Shown here piece after piece: positions 9,520 to 18,411 of a stretch of DNA of 64,000 bases. The stretch covers positions 26,781 through 90,780 of the forward strand of contig NZ_FMYB01000018.1 in NCBI RefSeq assembly GCF_900104155.1, given 5' to 3'. The notes under the pieces were generated by a model that saw only the letters and a list, made by a program, of their open reading frames with translations, did not search any database and was not told where the DNA came from. This DNA is from Butyrivibrio sp. INlla16. GTDB taxonomy: Bacteria > Bacillota > Clostridia > Lachnospirales > Lachnospiraceae. Position 1 is the first letter of the stretch. Every line of letters starts with the position of its first letter. The translations under genes were made by a program, and so were the position numbers.

Positions 9520-10363
9520 ATTTCCTATACTCTTTAATCTTTTCCACCACCTCATACGGAACAACCATCCTGCCGGTACCGCAGCCAAGATCTATATGCG
9601 GTTTATTTCCGCCATGAAAATCCGATCCGCCACTTATCAGAAGGTTGTACTTAGCCGCAATACTTTTCATGTCCCGCTCATCCTGTGCGGTATATGTTCC
9701 ATATATAGCTTCGATACCCACAAGCCCCGCATCCTTCATGGAATGAACAAGCTCATCCATCGCATCTCTTCCCAGGCCGTACAGAACAGGATGGGCAAGA
9801 ATCGGAATTCCGCCACCTGAAATAATCTGCTCTATTGCCATTTCAGGTGTTATTTTTTCCCTGGGTACATAGCATGGGCAATGATCTCCGATGAATCTGT
9901 CGAACGCCTCCTTAATGCTTGTTGTATACCCCTTTGCAAGAAGGAGTCTTCCGAAATGAGCCCTCGTAATTACAGCTCCGGGATTATTCTCCACCAGTTC
10001 CTCGTAGGTTATCGGCATTCCGGCGTCTGTCAGCTTTTTACACATTTTCCTGTTGCGTTCTTCCCTGGAATCAATAAAGCTTTGAAGTGATCTTTTGAAA
10101 TCATCATCCTTATAATTGATATAAAGGCCGACCACATGAACATCCTTGCCATTTCTTACAGTTGAATATTCGATACCGGGAATTACTTCAAGATCAGGAT
10201 ACTTATCTCCCTCTTCTATCGCCTCCGAAAGGCCGGAAATAGTATCATGATCGGTAAGAGCTATTGCAGAAAGCCCAATTTCATGGGCATACCTGATAAG
10301 CTCGGAGGGGCTGTAGGTCCCATCCGAAGCCGCAGAATGAGTGTGTAAGTCAACTTTTTTCAT
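9518..10363 (-). CDS. PHP-domain phosphoesterase (RNase AM/YciV-like)
   Basis: A metal-dependent phosphoesterase of the polymerase-and-histidinol-phosphatase fold. The best guess is a 3',5'-nucleoside bisphosphate phosphatase or 5'-3' oligoribonuclease. The metal ligands are plain: DLHTHSAASDG at the N-terminus, LTDHDTISG near residue 40, the ARPHFGR-equivalent TRAHFGR near 135, LAHPVL near 190 and GGSDFHGG near 250. At 281 aa it matches the YciV/TrpH group. It is cytoplasmic with no signal peptide. It appears to be transcribed alone between the terminator at 9485 and a 77-base gap to the next minus-strand gene. Confidence 0.85.
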   Translation of the reverse strand: MKKVDLHTHSAASDGTYSPSELIRYAHEIGLSAIALTDHDTISGLSEAIEEGDKYPDLEVIPGIEYSTVRNGKDVHVVGLYINYKDDDFKRSLQSFIDSREERNRKMCKKLTDAGMPITYEELVENNPGAVITRAHFGRLLLAKGYTTSIKEAFDRFIGDHCPCYVPREKITPEMAIEQIISGGGIPILAHPVLYGLGRDAMDELVHSMKDAGLVGIEAIYGTYTAQDERDMKSIAAKYNLLISGGSDFHGGNKPHIDLGCGTGRMVVPYEVVEKIKEYRK

Positions 10364-10440
10364 ACCTGTCTCCGTATAATCAAATTATATAACCAGTAGC
10401 AATAATCTTCGTTTTTCGCAGTTACTATTTTAACATACTA

Positions 10441-12036
10441 TCAGTCTCTCGTTGCCCGCATCTCTTTCTTATTTTCATACATCATACTGTCAGCTCTTTT
10501 AAATACATCACTTACATTCTCATCAATTCCCGGTGAATATACTGCAAGTCCAATAGCGGCTGATATTTTTTCCCAGGGCTTAAGAGTATCATCTTTTTCC
10601 ATCTCTTTTAATTTATTCGCAAACTCATTAAGAAGTGCATCTTTGTTATTAAAATCACTTCCCCATAATACCACGGCAAATTCATCTCCGCCCAAACGAA
10701 ATACAGGCGAATGGCAGAAGATTTTACATACGATATCGCAAAGTCTCTTAATTGCTATGTTCCCCTGCTCATGACCATAATTGTCATTTATGCGTTTCAG
10801 GAAATTAAGATCAATCATGGCAATAGCAAACTCAACATCAGGATTACGCCTAAGCTCCCTGTCCAGCTTTATTATCTCTTTGTCATAGGCTGTCTTGTTA
10901 CGGATTCCCGTAAGGGCATCCTTATGAGCAAGCTCAGCCATCTCTGCTGCATGTTCCTTGGTGCTATGAAGCTCCTTTGAGGTCTTCATCAGGTTCAGCA
11001 TATAATCGTTAAGTTCACGAATCATAGCAGCTGTTCTTCTTGCGAGATTTGTAATCTCATGGTTTCCCAAACTGATGTTATCGAATTTATCAGCCGTGGA
11101 AACCTCTTTATTATCTGCATATTCGTCCATGAACTTTTCCATCTTATGAAGCTTTAAAATGTATTGGTGGTTTATAAACCACAGCATGCTATACATACAT
11201 AGCAATAAAATAACAGCCACTATTACCACTTCTTTAATAGTGTTACTCAGAATTCCTTTGTTGACCGCTTCCACGGTGATATCCGCACATACTATGCCTA
11301 TCATCTCCCCGCTTACATATAGAGGAGTATAGTATCCATAAGTCTTGCCGAACTGATTATCATAGGAATCATAGCCGCTGGGACTTTTTCCAGTCTGATA
11401 TGTCTCCCATAGCTTGGGATAACTGTCTTCAGGAACCTCCGCATCAAAATCGAACTCCATGATACTCTTTCCGTCTACTACCTTTTCTGTTCTGAGTCCG
11501 TCGAAGACATAGTACATAAGCGGTGGCGTATCTGTCGGTACAAGATAATAAACGTATTCGGTACCAAACTCCTCATTGAATTCTTCAAAAATATTCAGCC
11601 ACTGCTCATATTTATAGGTAGTAAAAGCTATTTTAGCTTCATTAGTCATATCAGAAAACGCTATGGTTTTCTCAAAAACTTCTCCGCCGTATTGCTCAGA
11701 AAAAATTCTCTCCCATTCATTTCTTGCAGGAATATAGTTGCCGTCATAATCATATGGGATGACTATATTCTCATGGTTCTCAAGAAAATATTCCTGCATA
11801 AGTCTGAATTCATCTCCGTCAGCTTCAATTAAAGCTTCAAGACAATTTGTAACTTCCTTGATCTGCCTCTCCTGCTGCAATATGTAGTTGTCTTCCTGGA
11901 TTATATAGGTAGCTACTGCACTGATTACTATCATAATTATCATGAACATAAGAAAAATGATAGTAAATCTCGCCAGAAGCCCGAATCTCTTCTTCATAAG
12001 CGAATGCTCCCTATGGCTAAAGTCCCTTACTTTCAT
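10441..12036 (-). CDS. Membrane diguanylate cyclase with extracellular sensor
   Basis: It probably makes cyclic di-GMP from two GTP in response to an outside signal. After the start chosen here (MKVRDF, GGGG six bases upstream) a first membrane helix runs through LLARFTIIFLMFMIIMIVIS. A sensor region of about 240 residues follows, probably Cache-like and facing outward, then a second helix VVIVAVILLLCMYSMLWFI. A short linker and a complete GGDEF domain (RLGGDEFAVVLW) end the protein. No RxxD inhibitory site is seen just before GGDEF, so product inhibition may be absent. The frame continues upstream to 12123, but that extension lacks a ribosome binding site. Confidence 0.88.
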   Translation of the reverse strand: MKVRDFSHREHSLMKKRFGLLARFTIIFLMFMIIMIVISAVATYIIQEDNYILQQERQIKEVTNCLEALIEADGDEFRLMQEYFLENHENIVIPYDYDGNYIPARNEWERIFSEQYGGEVFEKTIAFSDMTNEAKIAFTTYKYEQWLNIFEEFNEEFGTEYVYYLVPTDTPPLMYYVFDGLRTEKVVDGKSIMEFDFDAEVPEDSYPKLWETYQTGKSPSGYDSYDNQFGKTYGYYTPLYVSGEMIGIVCADITVEAVNKGILSNTIKEVVIVAVILLLCMYSMLWFINHQYILKLHKMEKFMDEYADNKEVSTADKFDNISLGNHEITNLARRTAAMIRELNDYMLNLMKTSKELHSTKEHAAEMAELAHKDALTGIRNKTAYDKEIIKLDRELRRNPDVEFAIAMIDLNFLKRINDNYGHEQGNIAIKRLCDIVCKIFCHSPVFRLGGDEFAVVLWGSDFNNKDALLNEFANKLKEMEKDDTLKPWEKISAAIGLAVYSPGIDENVSDVFKRADSMMYENKKEMRATRD

Positions 12037-12159
12037 TATATGCCCCAAAACTAGTATCAAAATAAACGTAATCTTATAAAAAAATAAACTTTTACAGATG
12101 TGATGTAAGAGTTTATAATGCAAAAAGTATTGTCATTTTGTTTTTGAACGGAGTTTTAT

Positions 12160-12966
12160 ATGAGCAAGATTTTTTTCACAGATTTGGATGGTACGCTTTT
12201 GACCAAAGAAAAAAAGGTGTCTCCCGCAACCATGGAGGCCCTTATACAATTTACAAATGCCGGTAATCATTTTGCCATTAATACAGGTCGTGCTTTGGAG
12301 AGTGCAATGTCTGTACAGAGGGAAAATAATCTGTTTTTCCCCGGAAGTTTCCTTATTGCCTATAACGGTTCACAGATCTATGACTGCGACACTAAGAAAG
12401 ATGTATACAGAACCGGTATCCCTTTTGATATGATTCCCGACATCTTTGCTTTATCAAAAGAATACGGTGTTCACTGCCACACCTATACAGATGAAAATAT
12501 AGTTACTCCGGCCGAGGATGAAGAGCTTAAATACTATAGAAGAGTGATACATACCCCATATATAGTTTCAGAAGACATAAACTCTGCTCTCACCGATATC
12601 CCCTGCAAAATAATAGGAATAGAGCTTCATGACAGAGAAAAAATAGATCGTTTCAAAGCTGCTGTCGAAGAACTTGCAGGAGATAAGCTTACTCTTCTGT
12701 ACTCCAATCCCTACTATCTTGAAATATTTAACTCCGAGGCAGGAAAAGGAAGCGCAGTTACAAGGCTTGCAGATTACCTGGGCATTCCTCATGAAAACAC
12801 TTTGGCGGCAGGTGACGAAGAAAACGATATTTCAATGATTGAAGCCGCAGGTCTCGGAATCGGCATGATCAACGGAACAGAGGATGTAAAAAAAGCCGCC
12901 GATATTATCACCGAAACCGATAATAATAACGACGGCCTTGCAAAGATTCTTATGGCAAATATTTAA
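12160..12966 (+). CDS. Cof-type HAD-superfamily hydrolase
   Basis: A cytoplasmic phosphatase, probably acting on sugar phosphates or nucleotides. HAD motif I is FFTDLDGTLLT with the nucleophile and acid Asp. Motif II is the Thr in AINTGRALES. The Lys of motif III lies before LADYLGIPHENT, and motif IV is AAGDEENDISMIEAAG. The C2 cap between residues 80 and 190 is typical of the Cof group. At 268 aa it is complete. It is divergent from the diguanylate cyclase upstream and ends only six bases from the convergent S51/EAL gene, with no obvious terminator between them. Confidence 0.9.
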   Translation: MSKIFFTDLDGTLLTKEKKVSPATMEALIQFTNAGNHFAINTGRALESAMSVQRENNLFFPGSFLIAYNGSQIYDCDTKKDVYRTGIPFDMIPDIFALSKEYGVHCHTYTDENIVTPAEDEELKYYRRVIHTPYIVSEDINSALTDIPCKIIGIELHDREKIDRFKAAVEELAGDKLTLLYSNPYYLEIFNSEAGKGSAVTRLADYLGIPHENTLAAGDEENDISMIEAAGLGIGMINGTEDVKKAADIITETDNNNDGLAKILMANI

Positions 12967-12972
12967 AGCTTT

Positions 12973-15330
12973 CTATTTAAGCAATTTCTCGAATTCAGCT
13001 TCGGGCAAAGGCTTGTAAAAATAGAATCCCTGAATGTAGTCACAGTCCGCATCCTGCAGGAATTTAAGCTGTTTCTCATTCTCCACTCCTTCCGCAGTAA
13101 CCTTTGCACCAATGGCATGTGCAAGCTTTATGGTAGAAATGATTATGGATTCGGACTTCTTGTTGATACCGATTTTCCTAATAAAGCCTATGTCGAGTTT
13201 TATAATATCAAAATCAAAGGTTTCAAGCATTGATAATGAACTCATGCCGCTTCCATAATCATCAAGAAGGATTTGAATTCCATGCTTTTTTAGTTTGCCA
13301 AGATATTCAAGGGCCTTGGTCTCAAGATCCGCATAGGCAGACTCAGTTACCTCAAATCTGACCATAGCAGGCTCTATCTTCTTGCCTTTTATTGATTCGA
13401 AGATGTTTTCCATAAATAGCGAATCGTAAAAATCAACTCTGGAGAGATTAATCGCACAGGGTACCGCCATTTTTCCCGCGGCATAACACCTTTCGATGAA
13501 ATCAATCCCGCTCTCGAGCATGAATTTATCAAGAATAGCTGTCTTTCCCTCCGATTCAATAATAGGAATAAAGTCTACTGGAGATACCATACCAAGATCT
13601 CTGTGCTGCCATCTTATAAGCATCTCCGCACTTACTATCTCTCCTGTCTTCGCATTGACTATGGGCTGGTAATACGGCATAAACTCATTATCTGCCAGTG
13701 CTCGCTCAAAATCAGACAACAGGAATCTCTGCTTTACATAATTCTCCTTCATCGAATCATCATAGTACGCAAACAGCTGATTTCGCTTGTTGTTTCGAAT
13801 ACTCTTTTCAGCGAGCTTCGCTCCGTCCAAAATAGCGGATATTCCTACTCTCGGATTGGTTATACGGAAAATTCCGCAGTATATTTCATAGCTGTATTTT
13901 ATGGATTCAGTCCTGAAAACCTGCCGACACATTGATCTTATATTTTTTTCTATAAGATTATCATCCGCTGTTATAAGGGCAAAGTTATCCCCTTCCAGTC
14001 TCCCCATGAGAACAGGATGAAGATACTTTCTGAGGGCATCCCTCGTCTGGAATATTACAAGATCTCCCTTTTGATTACCAAACAACTCATTTACGGCTTT
14101 CAGCCCTTTTACATTAGCAAACACGAGTGAATAGTGGTCATCCCGGTGCAATTCGGACAGGAAGAGCTTTGCTCTGTCCAAAAAACCGGTTCTGGCATAT
14201 TCATCTGTCATCCAGTCATAATCAAGAACAGATGTTATGTCAATATAAATAATCATCAGCCAGTCCGGATATCCCGGAACTTCCTTTGCCCTGATATTCT
14301 TAGCGCGGCGACCATCCTCATAGTCCACATGAACAGTTCTTACAAACTCGCCTCGCTTCGCCAGTTCTTCCTGTATTGAGGATATTCTGACCTGTTCAAG
14401 GAATATCTCCTGCTCCTCCTTTACAAGTGTCTGAGAAAGTCTTTTGCATATTTCTTTATAATCGAATCTGCTCTCTGTGAAAATTCCCCAGAGGCTCATA
14501 TCCAAATGATAGACCTCACATCTTTCTTCATTCTTTTCTACAGCAAAGATCATGTCATAGCCTTCGGAAATAAGGCTTCTTATCACAGGCTGTTCAACAT
14601 AACTCATAAACGGAATAATTTTTCCCGGTTTAACGGGATAAATAACTCCGTCTTCAATTACTTCACCTTTTCCGAAAAACGAGGTCTCTCCGTTTTTTAC
14701 TTTAAAATAACTGCCGTCGGATATCAGATAAAATTTACAGCCAAAGCTGTCAGGAATAACAATATCATCTATTAAATTCAGACCATCCACACTTCGCTCT
14801 CTTATATAATCTCTGTGAGGAATTATCTGAATGTTAGTCAGATCCAGGCCATCCGAAAACCTGACATAGTTGGGGTCTGCCGCTTCACCTTCAAGCTCAG
14901 GCGTATGATACACATAGAATGCAGCATTCATCGCACCTGCACCCTGTCCGATAATAACGCCATCATATCTCGAAAGTGCTTCCTTTAATCCTATACGCTT
15001 CATAAATGCAAGCTGCGACGGAGCATGACCGCTTGCGAGGAATATCACATCTGACCATGCCACCATGTCATTAGCCGAATCCTCTTCCGTTAGAGTTTTA
15101 CATTCACTGACAGATAAATTTGCAGAAGCAAAGATGTCCAGAATGATCTGCCTTTTCTTCCCGTTTTCTTTAACCTCCTCCGGATTGCAAGGCACATAGA
15201 GGAGTTTTGCGTCTTTAGGCCATTCAGTTTTAAGTTCATCAAAAAAGCCGTAGTTATCCAAGGGTTCTGCTTTTTCTCGAGCCCCCTGCACTTTATATGG
15301 GATAAAACTACTTGTCAGATAAAGAACCAT
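12973..15330 (-). CDS. S51-peptidase-like / PAS-like / GGDEF / EAL fusion protein
   Basis: A soluble four-part protein of 785 aa. Residues 1-240 look like peptidase family S51 (dipeptidase E, cyanophycinase), but the nucleophile motif GxSAGA reads GQGAGA, with Gly at about 130 where Ser should be. A His remains at IIPHRD (about 172). Residues 250-370 look PAS-like (ending in MIIYIDITSVLDY). The GGDEF domain is degenerate (GRLEGDNFAL). The EAL domain looks active: SAEMLIRWQH, NLSRVDF, FEVTESAY, LDDYGSGMSSL, IKLDIGF, EGVENEKQ and QGFYFYKPLP. Its likely output is c-di-GMP hydrolysis, with the dead peptidase domain as a ligand sensor. It overlaps the upstream diguanylate cyclase gene by 23 bases, so the opposing activities are translationally linked. 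Confidence 0.85.
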   Translation of the reverse strand: MVLYLTSSFIPYKVQGAREKAEPLDNYGFFDELKTEWPKDAKLLYVPCNPEEVKENGKKRQIILDIFASANLSVSECKTLTEEDSANDMVAWSDVIFLASGHAPSQLAFMKRIGLKEALSRYDGVIIGQGAGAMNAAFYVYHTPELEGEAADPNYVRFSDGLDLTNIQIIPHRDYIRERSVDGLNLIDDIVIPDSFGCKFYLISDGSYFKVKNGETSFFGKGEVIEDGVIYPVKPGKIIPFMSYVEQPVIRSLISEGYDMIFAVEKNEERCEVYHLDMSLWGIFTESRFDYKEICKRLSQTLVKEEQEIFLEQVRISSIQEELAKRGEFVRTVHVDYEDGRRAKNIRAKEVPGYPDWLMIIYIDITSVLDYDWMTDEYARTGFLDRAKLFLSELHRDDHYSLVFANVKGLKAVNELFGNQKGDLVIFQTRDALRKYLHPVLMGRLEGDNFALITADDNLIEKNIRSMCRQVFRTESIKYSYEIYCGIFRITNPRVGISAILDGAKLAEKSIRNNKRNQLFAYYDDSMKENYVKQRFLLSDFERALADNEFMPYYQPIVNAKTGEIVSAEMLIRWQHRDLGMVSPVDFIPIIESEGKTAILDKFMLESGIDFIERCYAAGKMAVPCAINLSRVDFYDSLFMENIFESIKGKKIEPAMVRFEVTESAYADLETKALEYLGKLKKHGIQILLDDYGSGMSSLSMLETFDFDIIKLDIGFIRKIGINKKSESIIISTIKLAHAIGAKVTAEGVENEKQLKFLQDADCDYIQGFYFYKPLPEAEFEKLLK

Positions 15331-16407
15331 GCGCCTTCTCCTTAGTTATATCCTTATTTGCGTACATCATTCTGTCTGCCTTATCATATACCTGCTCATG
15401 TGTATCGCCTTCATGCCGCTTAGCTATACCATAAGCAAAGCTTATCGGAAAATCACCGTATTTCTCATCACAACTGCCTTTCTCCAAAACAGATGCTGCA
15501 ATTGCATCAAGCACCTCCTCTGAATCTTTGGATACAAGGCAGAATTCATCTCCGCCAACCCTGTATAGCCTTCCATGACCTTCAAAAGCATCTGCCAGAG
15601 TCCTTGCCGTTGCGTAAATATAACGGTCTCCGGTTTTATGACCCTTGGTGTCATTATATTTTTTAAGATCGTTCATATCGACCATCAAAATAGCATTATA
15701 TTTGTCTTTAATATATGCCATAGTTTTCTCGTAGGCATTTCTGTTAGGAAGATTCGTTATAACATCCTTTTTGTTGTAAAGCTCAGATACCGCCAAATAC
15801 ATAAGGATATACGCTATCCCAAGTCCTACCCACAAAGTTTTAAAATCATAGTTAATCCATGACGCAAGGAAGCCCAAGAGCATTGTAAGTCCGACAAATC
15901 CTGCAAGAAAGATGTTTTCATAATCAAAAGCCGTGGCAATAACCATATCCGCAAGGAATATCATAAAAGCCCCAAAACATAGTATATGCATCACCAGTCC
16001 AAAGGGTCTGAAAACCATGTAGGAATCTTTATGATAAAAAACAATCGGAGTGAAGATATTGGCTATGTCCGATATCGCAAGAATCAGCATAAGGATAAGT
16101 CCCACGAAATGTCTGAGTCTCCTGCCTCTTTGTATATATATTATAAAAAAGGTACTAAGTCCCACCGGTATCAGCAGGTAAATAATGCAAGTAACTAAAT
16201 TTAGAATATAATCGGTTGTCTCATTGTTCGGAAGTGTATATTGAAGCACATACCACAACATATCCAGGCAGTAGAGACCGGCAAGCATCACACCGGAAAA
16301 AGGATGCCGAATCTGGCATCTTTTCTCAGATGCTTATTATTTCGAACAAGCACAGCAACATAAATAACTATTGCAATACCTATTATGTCGGAAAACTCGA
16401 TCCACAT
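15308..16407 (-). pseudogene. Membrane diguanylate cyclase, frameshifted near its N-terminus
   Basis: The intact part encodes several membrane helices followed by a GGDEF domain (RVGGDEFCLVSKD). The natural start is the ATG at 16405-16407 (MWIEFSD), with AGGAG eight bases upstream and a first helix IIGIAIVIYVAVLV. That frame hits TGA after about 40 codons. Adding one T to the five-T tract (plus-strand A-run 16297-16301) restores a continuous frame into the main body (GILF-SGVMLAGLYC). The GTG/ATG near 16291 could restart translation without the first helix. A real mutation and an assembly error are both possible. It is the first gene of a pair with the S51/EAL protein, so the unit encodes both synthesis and breakdown of c-di-GMP. 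Confidence 0.85.
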
Positions 16408-16547
16408 AATGAAGTCTCCTGCTATATGTGCTCATTATCAGTGTCTTATCGCATAACTCCCCAATAATATAATCATACATTTTTATTATAAACTTATCTT
16501 ATTCACAATTAGCGCTGTTTAGATTTTTTTAAGATAGTTTTCAGTAA

Positions 16548-16580
16548 TAAAAAACCTGAGGCATAAAAATGCACTCAAGT
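16548..16580 (-). terminator. Terminator after the GNAT gene
   Basis: Minus-strand GAGTGCAT and ATGCCTC pair across a short T loop, with one bulge, followed by GGTTTTTT. Confidence 0.6.
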
Positions 16581-16583
16581 CTC

Positions 16584-17231
16584 TCATACTTCTTCGCTTA
16601 TATATATTCTTTTGCTCTTAAGCCATTTCAACGCATCTTCGTCACTGTCAAAAAAGTAACCAGCTGCTTCGCAAAATGAATCAAGATCCGTGATTTTGGC
16701 CATTATGATTGGGCTATCCGGTAAAACTTCTCCGCTATCCTCCGCTCTTAATGCTTCTTCCTTGTTCATTCTTCTTATATAGTCTTCATCTCTCATACAA
16801 AAAACATCATAGCGTTTCCTGATCTCTACAAAATCCCGGATTCTTTCCGTGGTAAAGTCGCATATCTTTTCAAATCCCATCCAGGAGTATATTGATTCAT
16901 CCACGGGCATGAGATAAATAAATGGAACGCGTTCTTCTTTCATAAGCTCAAAAGCTTCCCGAAAAACTGCGGACATCTGTCCCTCATGGCGTCTGCCCTC
17001 TTTGGTTGCCACAGCCACAACATAGTAACTCTTTACAACCTTTCCGCACAGATTTATATAATACGGATTCAGATGAAGCATAGATATTACTTCATTATCT
17101 TCCAGGCTGACTATCATACGATTGTCCAGGCACTTATCCGAATAATAATAATCAACAAAGGCTTTAGGATCATCAAAAGCCTCTTCATACAGACTTCTTG
17201 TTTTGTTTTTATCCAAATACTCTGTTATCAT
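16584..17231 (-). CDS. GNAT family N-acetyltransferase
   Basis: A cytoplasmic acetyl-CoA-dependent transferase of unknown acceptor. The core runs from EDNEVISMLHLNPYYI through VKSYYVVAVATKEGRRHEGQMS, where VVAVAT is beta-4 and the following R-R-H-E-G stretch is the acetyl-CoA pyrophosphate loop. It continues to IYSWMGFEKI. The layout resembles Eis-like proteins that lack the C-terminal sterol-carrier part. The chosen ATG (17229-17231) overlaps the stop of the upstream DUF2156 gene as ATGA, indicating translational coupling. A longer start at 17258 would lie inside that gene and is less likely. Confidence 0.82.
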   Translation of the reverse strand: MITEYLDKNKTRSLYEEAFDDPKAFVDYYYSDKCLDNRMIVSLEDNEVISMLHLNPYYINLCGKVVKSYYVVAVATKEGRRHEGQMSAVFREAFELMKEERVPFIYLMPVDESIYSWMGFEKICDFTTERIRDFVEIRKRYDVFCMRDEDYIRRMNKEEALRAEDSGEVLPDSPIIMAKITDLDSFCEAAGYFFDSDEDALKWLKSKRIYISEEV

Positions 17232-18181
17232 GCTGTTTTCTCGTATAAATGATTGCACGCTGCTTTCTCACAGACTCTGTATTTCCTGGCATAGCCAGTA
17301 GGGTTATAGCTCTCCTTAGCCCGCCTTAGTCCTTCGATGCCCATGTCATCCTCTCTGTTGACAATTTTAGCATCCTCATACGAATTAAGTAAAAACTGCT
17401 GATTTATAACCTGATATATACCGGGGATATTGGAATTACCTTTTTCGATGCTAATGACTGCCATCTTCTCCCTGCTGTTATAAGAGCCGATTGTAAAAGC
17501 TTCCAGAACTTCATCGATAAAAATACCACCTACTCTGAACGTAACCTTGTCGCAGTTACGAAGAATATCAATAACTCCATCCTTTTCAACAAGAAGCGTA
17601 TCTCTGCTCTCTACGCCTTCGGACAATCTGTTCTCCACCCATTTTTCCATAAAAATTTCAAGAAAGTACTCATCGACGCAGCACATGGTCTTATACTCCC
17701 ATCTGCCCTCATACTCCTTCATGAATTTGTTTATAAGATTTCTCTTCTTCTGATATTTCTTACCCGGAAGAGTTCTAAGTTCTTCAGCATCATAGAGATA
17801 ATCCTTAAGGTCACTTTCCTCTTCTACCATATAATTTGGATTATTCAATAATCCCAGCACATCAAGCGCATCTTCATCTGCCAGGTCTATCCTGAGCGGA
17901 CAGCCAAGCTCATCATTAAAATATTTTTTCAAAAGCTCAAAATATTCGGGAAGCTCCTCTTCTCTACAATAGGGCATTGCCGCAAAATATCCCGCTTCAT
18001 CTTTCATAAGAATAATTGCAGCCTTGTCCTCTATATATACCTCTGTGTTATATAAATTCTTCCAAATATAGGTATCAAGAACTGTGCTGTCACAGGTCTT
18101 ATTTCCTCTTAGTGCATAAATCTCCGAAAGCTTTGCAGCCTCTTCAAATGACGGTTTGTGGAATGTAAGCTTTTTATCCAT
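17228..18181 (-). CDS. DUF2156 (LPG synthase C-terminal-like) protein
   Basis: It resembles the GNAT-like catalytic domain of phosphatidylglycerol lysyltransferase (MprF) but has no membrane part. Typical stretches are YIWKNLYNTEVYIED near the start, KKYQKKRNLINKFMKEY in the middle, and the C-terminal VNREDDMGIEGLRRAK then YNPTGYARKYRV. In stand-alone form these proteins may use aminoacyl-tRNA or acyl-CoA; the substrate is unknown. Translation probably starts at MDKK (18181) behind GGAGAAAAAG rather than at the TTG-rich upstream extension. It is the first gene of a two-gene operon with the GNAT protein, and an 18-base palindrome lies 40 bases upstream. Confidence 0.85.
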   Translation of the reverse strand: MDKKLTFHKPSFEEAAKLSEIYALRGNKTCDSTVLDTYIWKNLYNTEVYIEDKAAIILMKDEAGYFAAMPYCREEELPEYFELLKKYFNDELGCPLRIDLADEDALDVLGLLNNPNYMVEEESDLKDYLYDAEELRTLPGKKYQKKRNLINKFMKEYEGRWEYKTMCCVDEYFLEIFMEKWVENRLSEGVESRDTLLVEKDGVIDILRNCDKVTFRVGGIFIDEVLEAFTIGSYNSREKMAVISIEKGNSNIPGIYQVINQQFLLNSYEDAKIVNREDDMGIEGLRRAKESYNPTGYARKYRVCEKAACNHLYEKTA

Positions 18182-18220
18182 GACTTTTTCTCCATATAAC
18201 AATATTGCCGTTTGCGCTAC

Positions 18221-18238
18221 TTGATTGTATACAATCAA
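18221..18238. promoter_or_regulatory. Perfect palindrome, GntR-type operator candidate
   Basis: TTGATTGTATACAATCAA is a perfect 18-base palindrome containing TTGTATACAA, a core typical of FadR-subfamily GntR operators. It sits upstream of the DUF2156-GNAT operon, probably over or just after the promoter. No GntR gene is in the window. Confidence 0.5.
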
Positions 18239-18411
18239 TATATATTATTATTCGGAAAATGTCAATTTATTAGTATCATAAAATTCCTGATCGTTATTAC
18301 TACTGCTGCTACCACATAACAAATCCCGAAAAATGTTGCAATTAGTCGGTAATATGCATTATTTTGTATAGAAACACATGTTAAAAATCACTCTTACTGT
18401 GGAGGTGTAAA

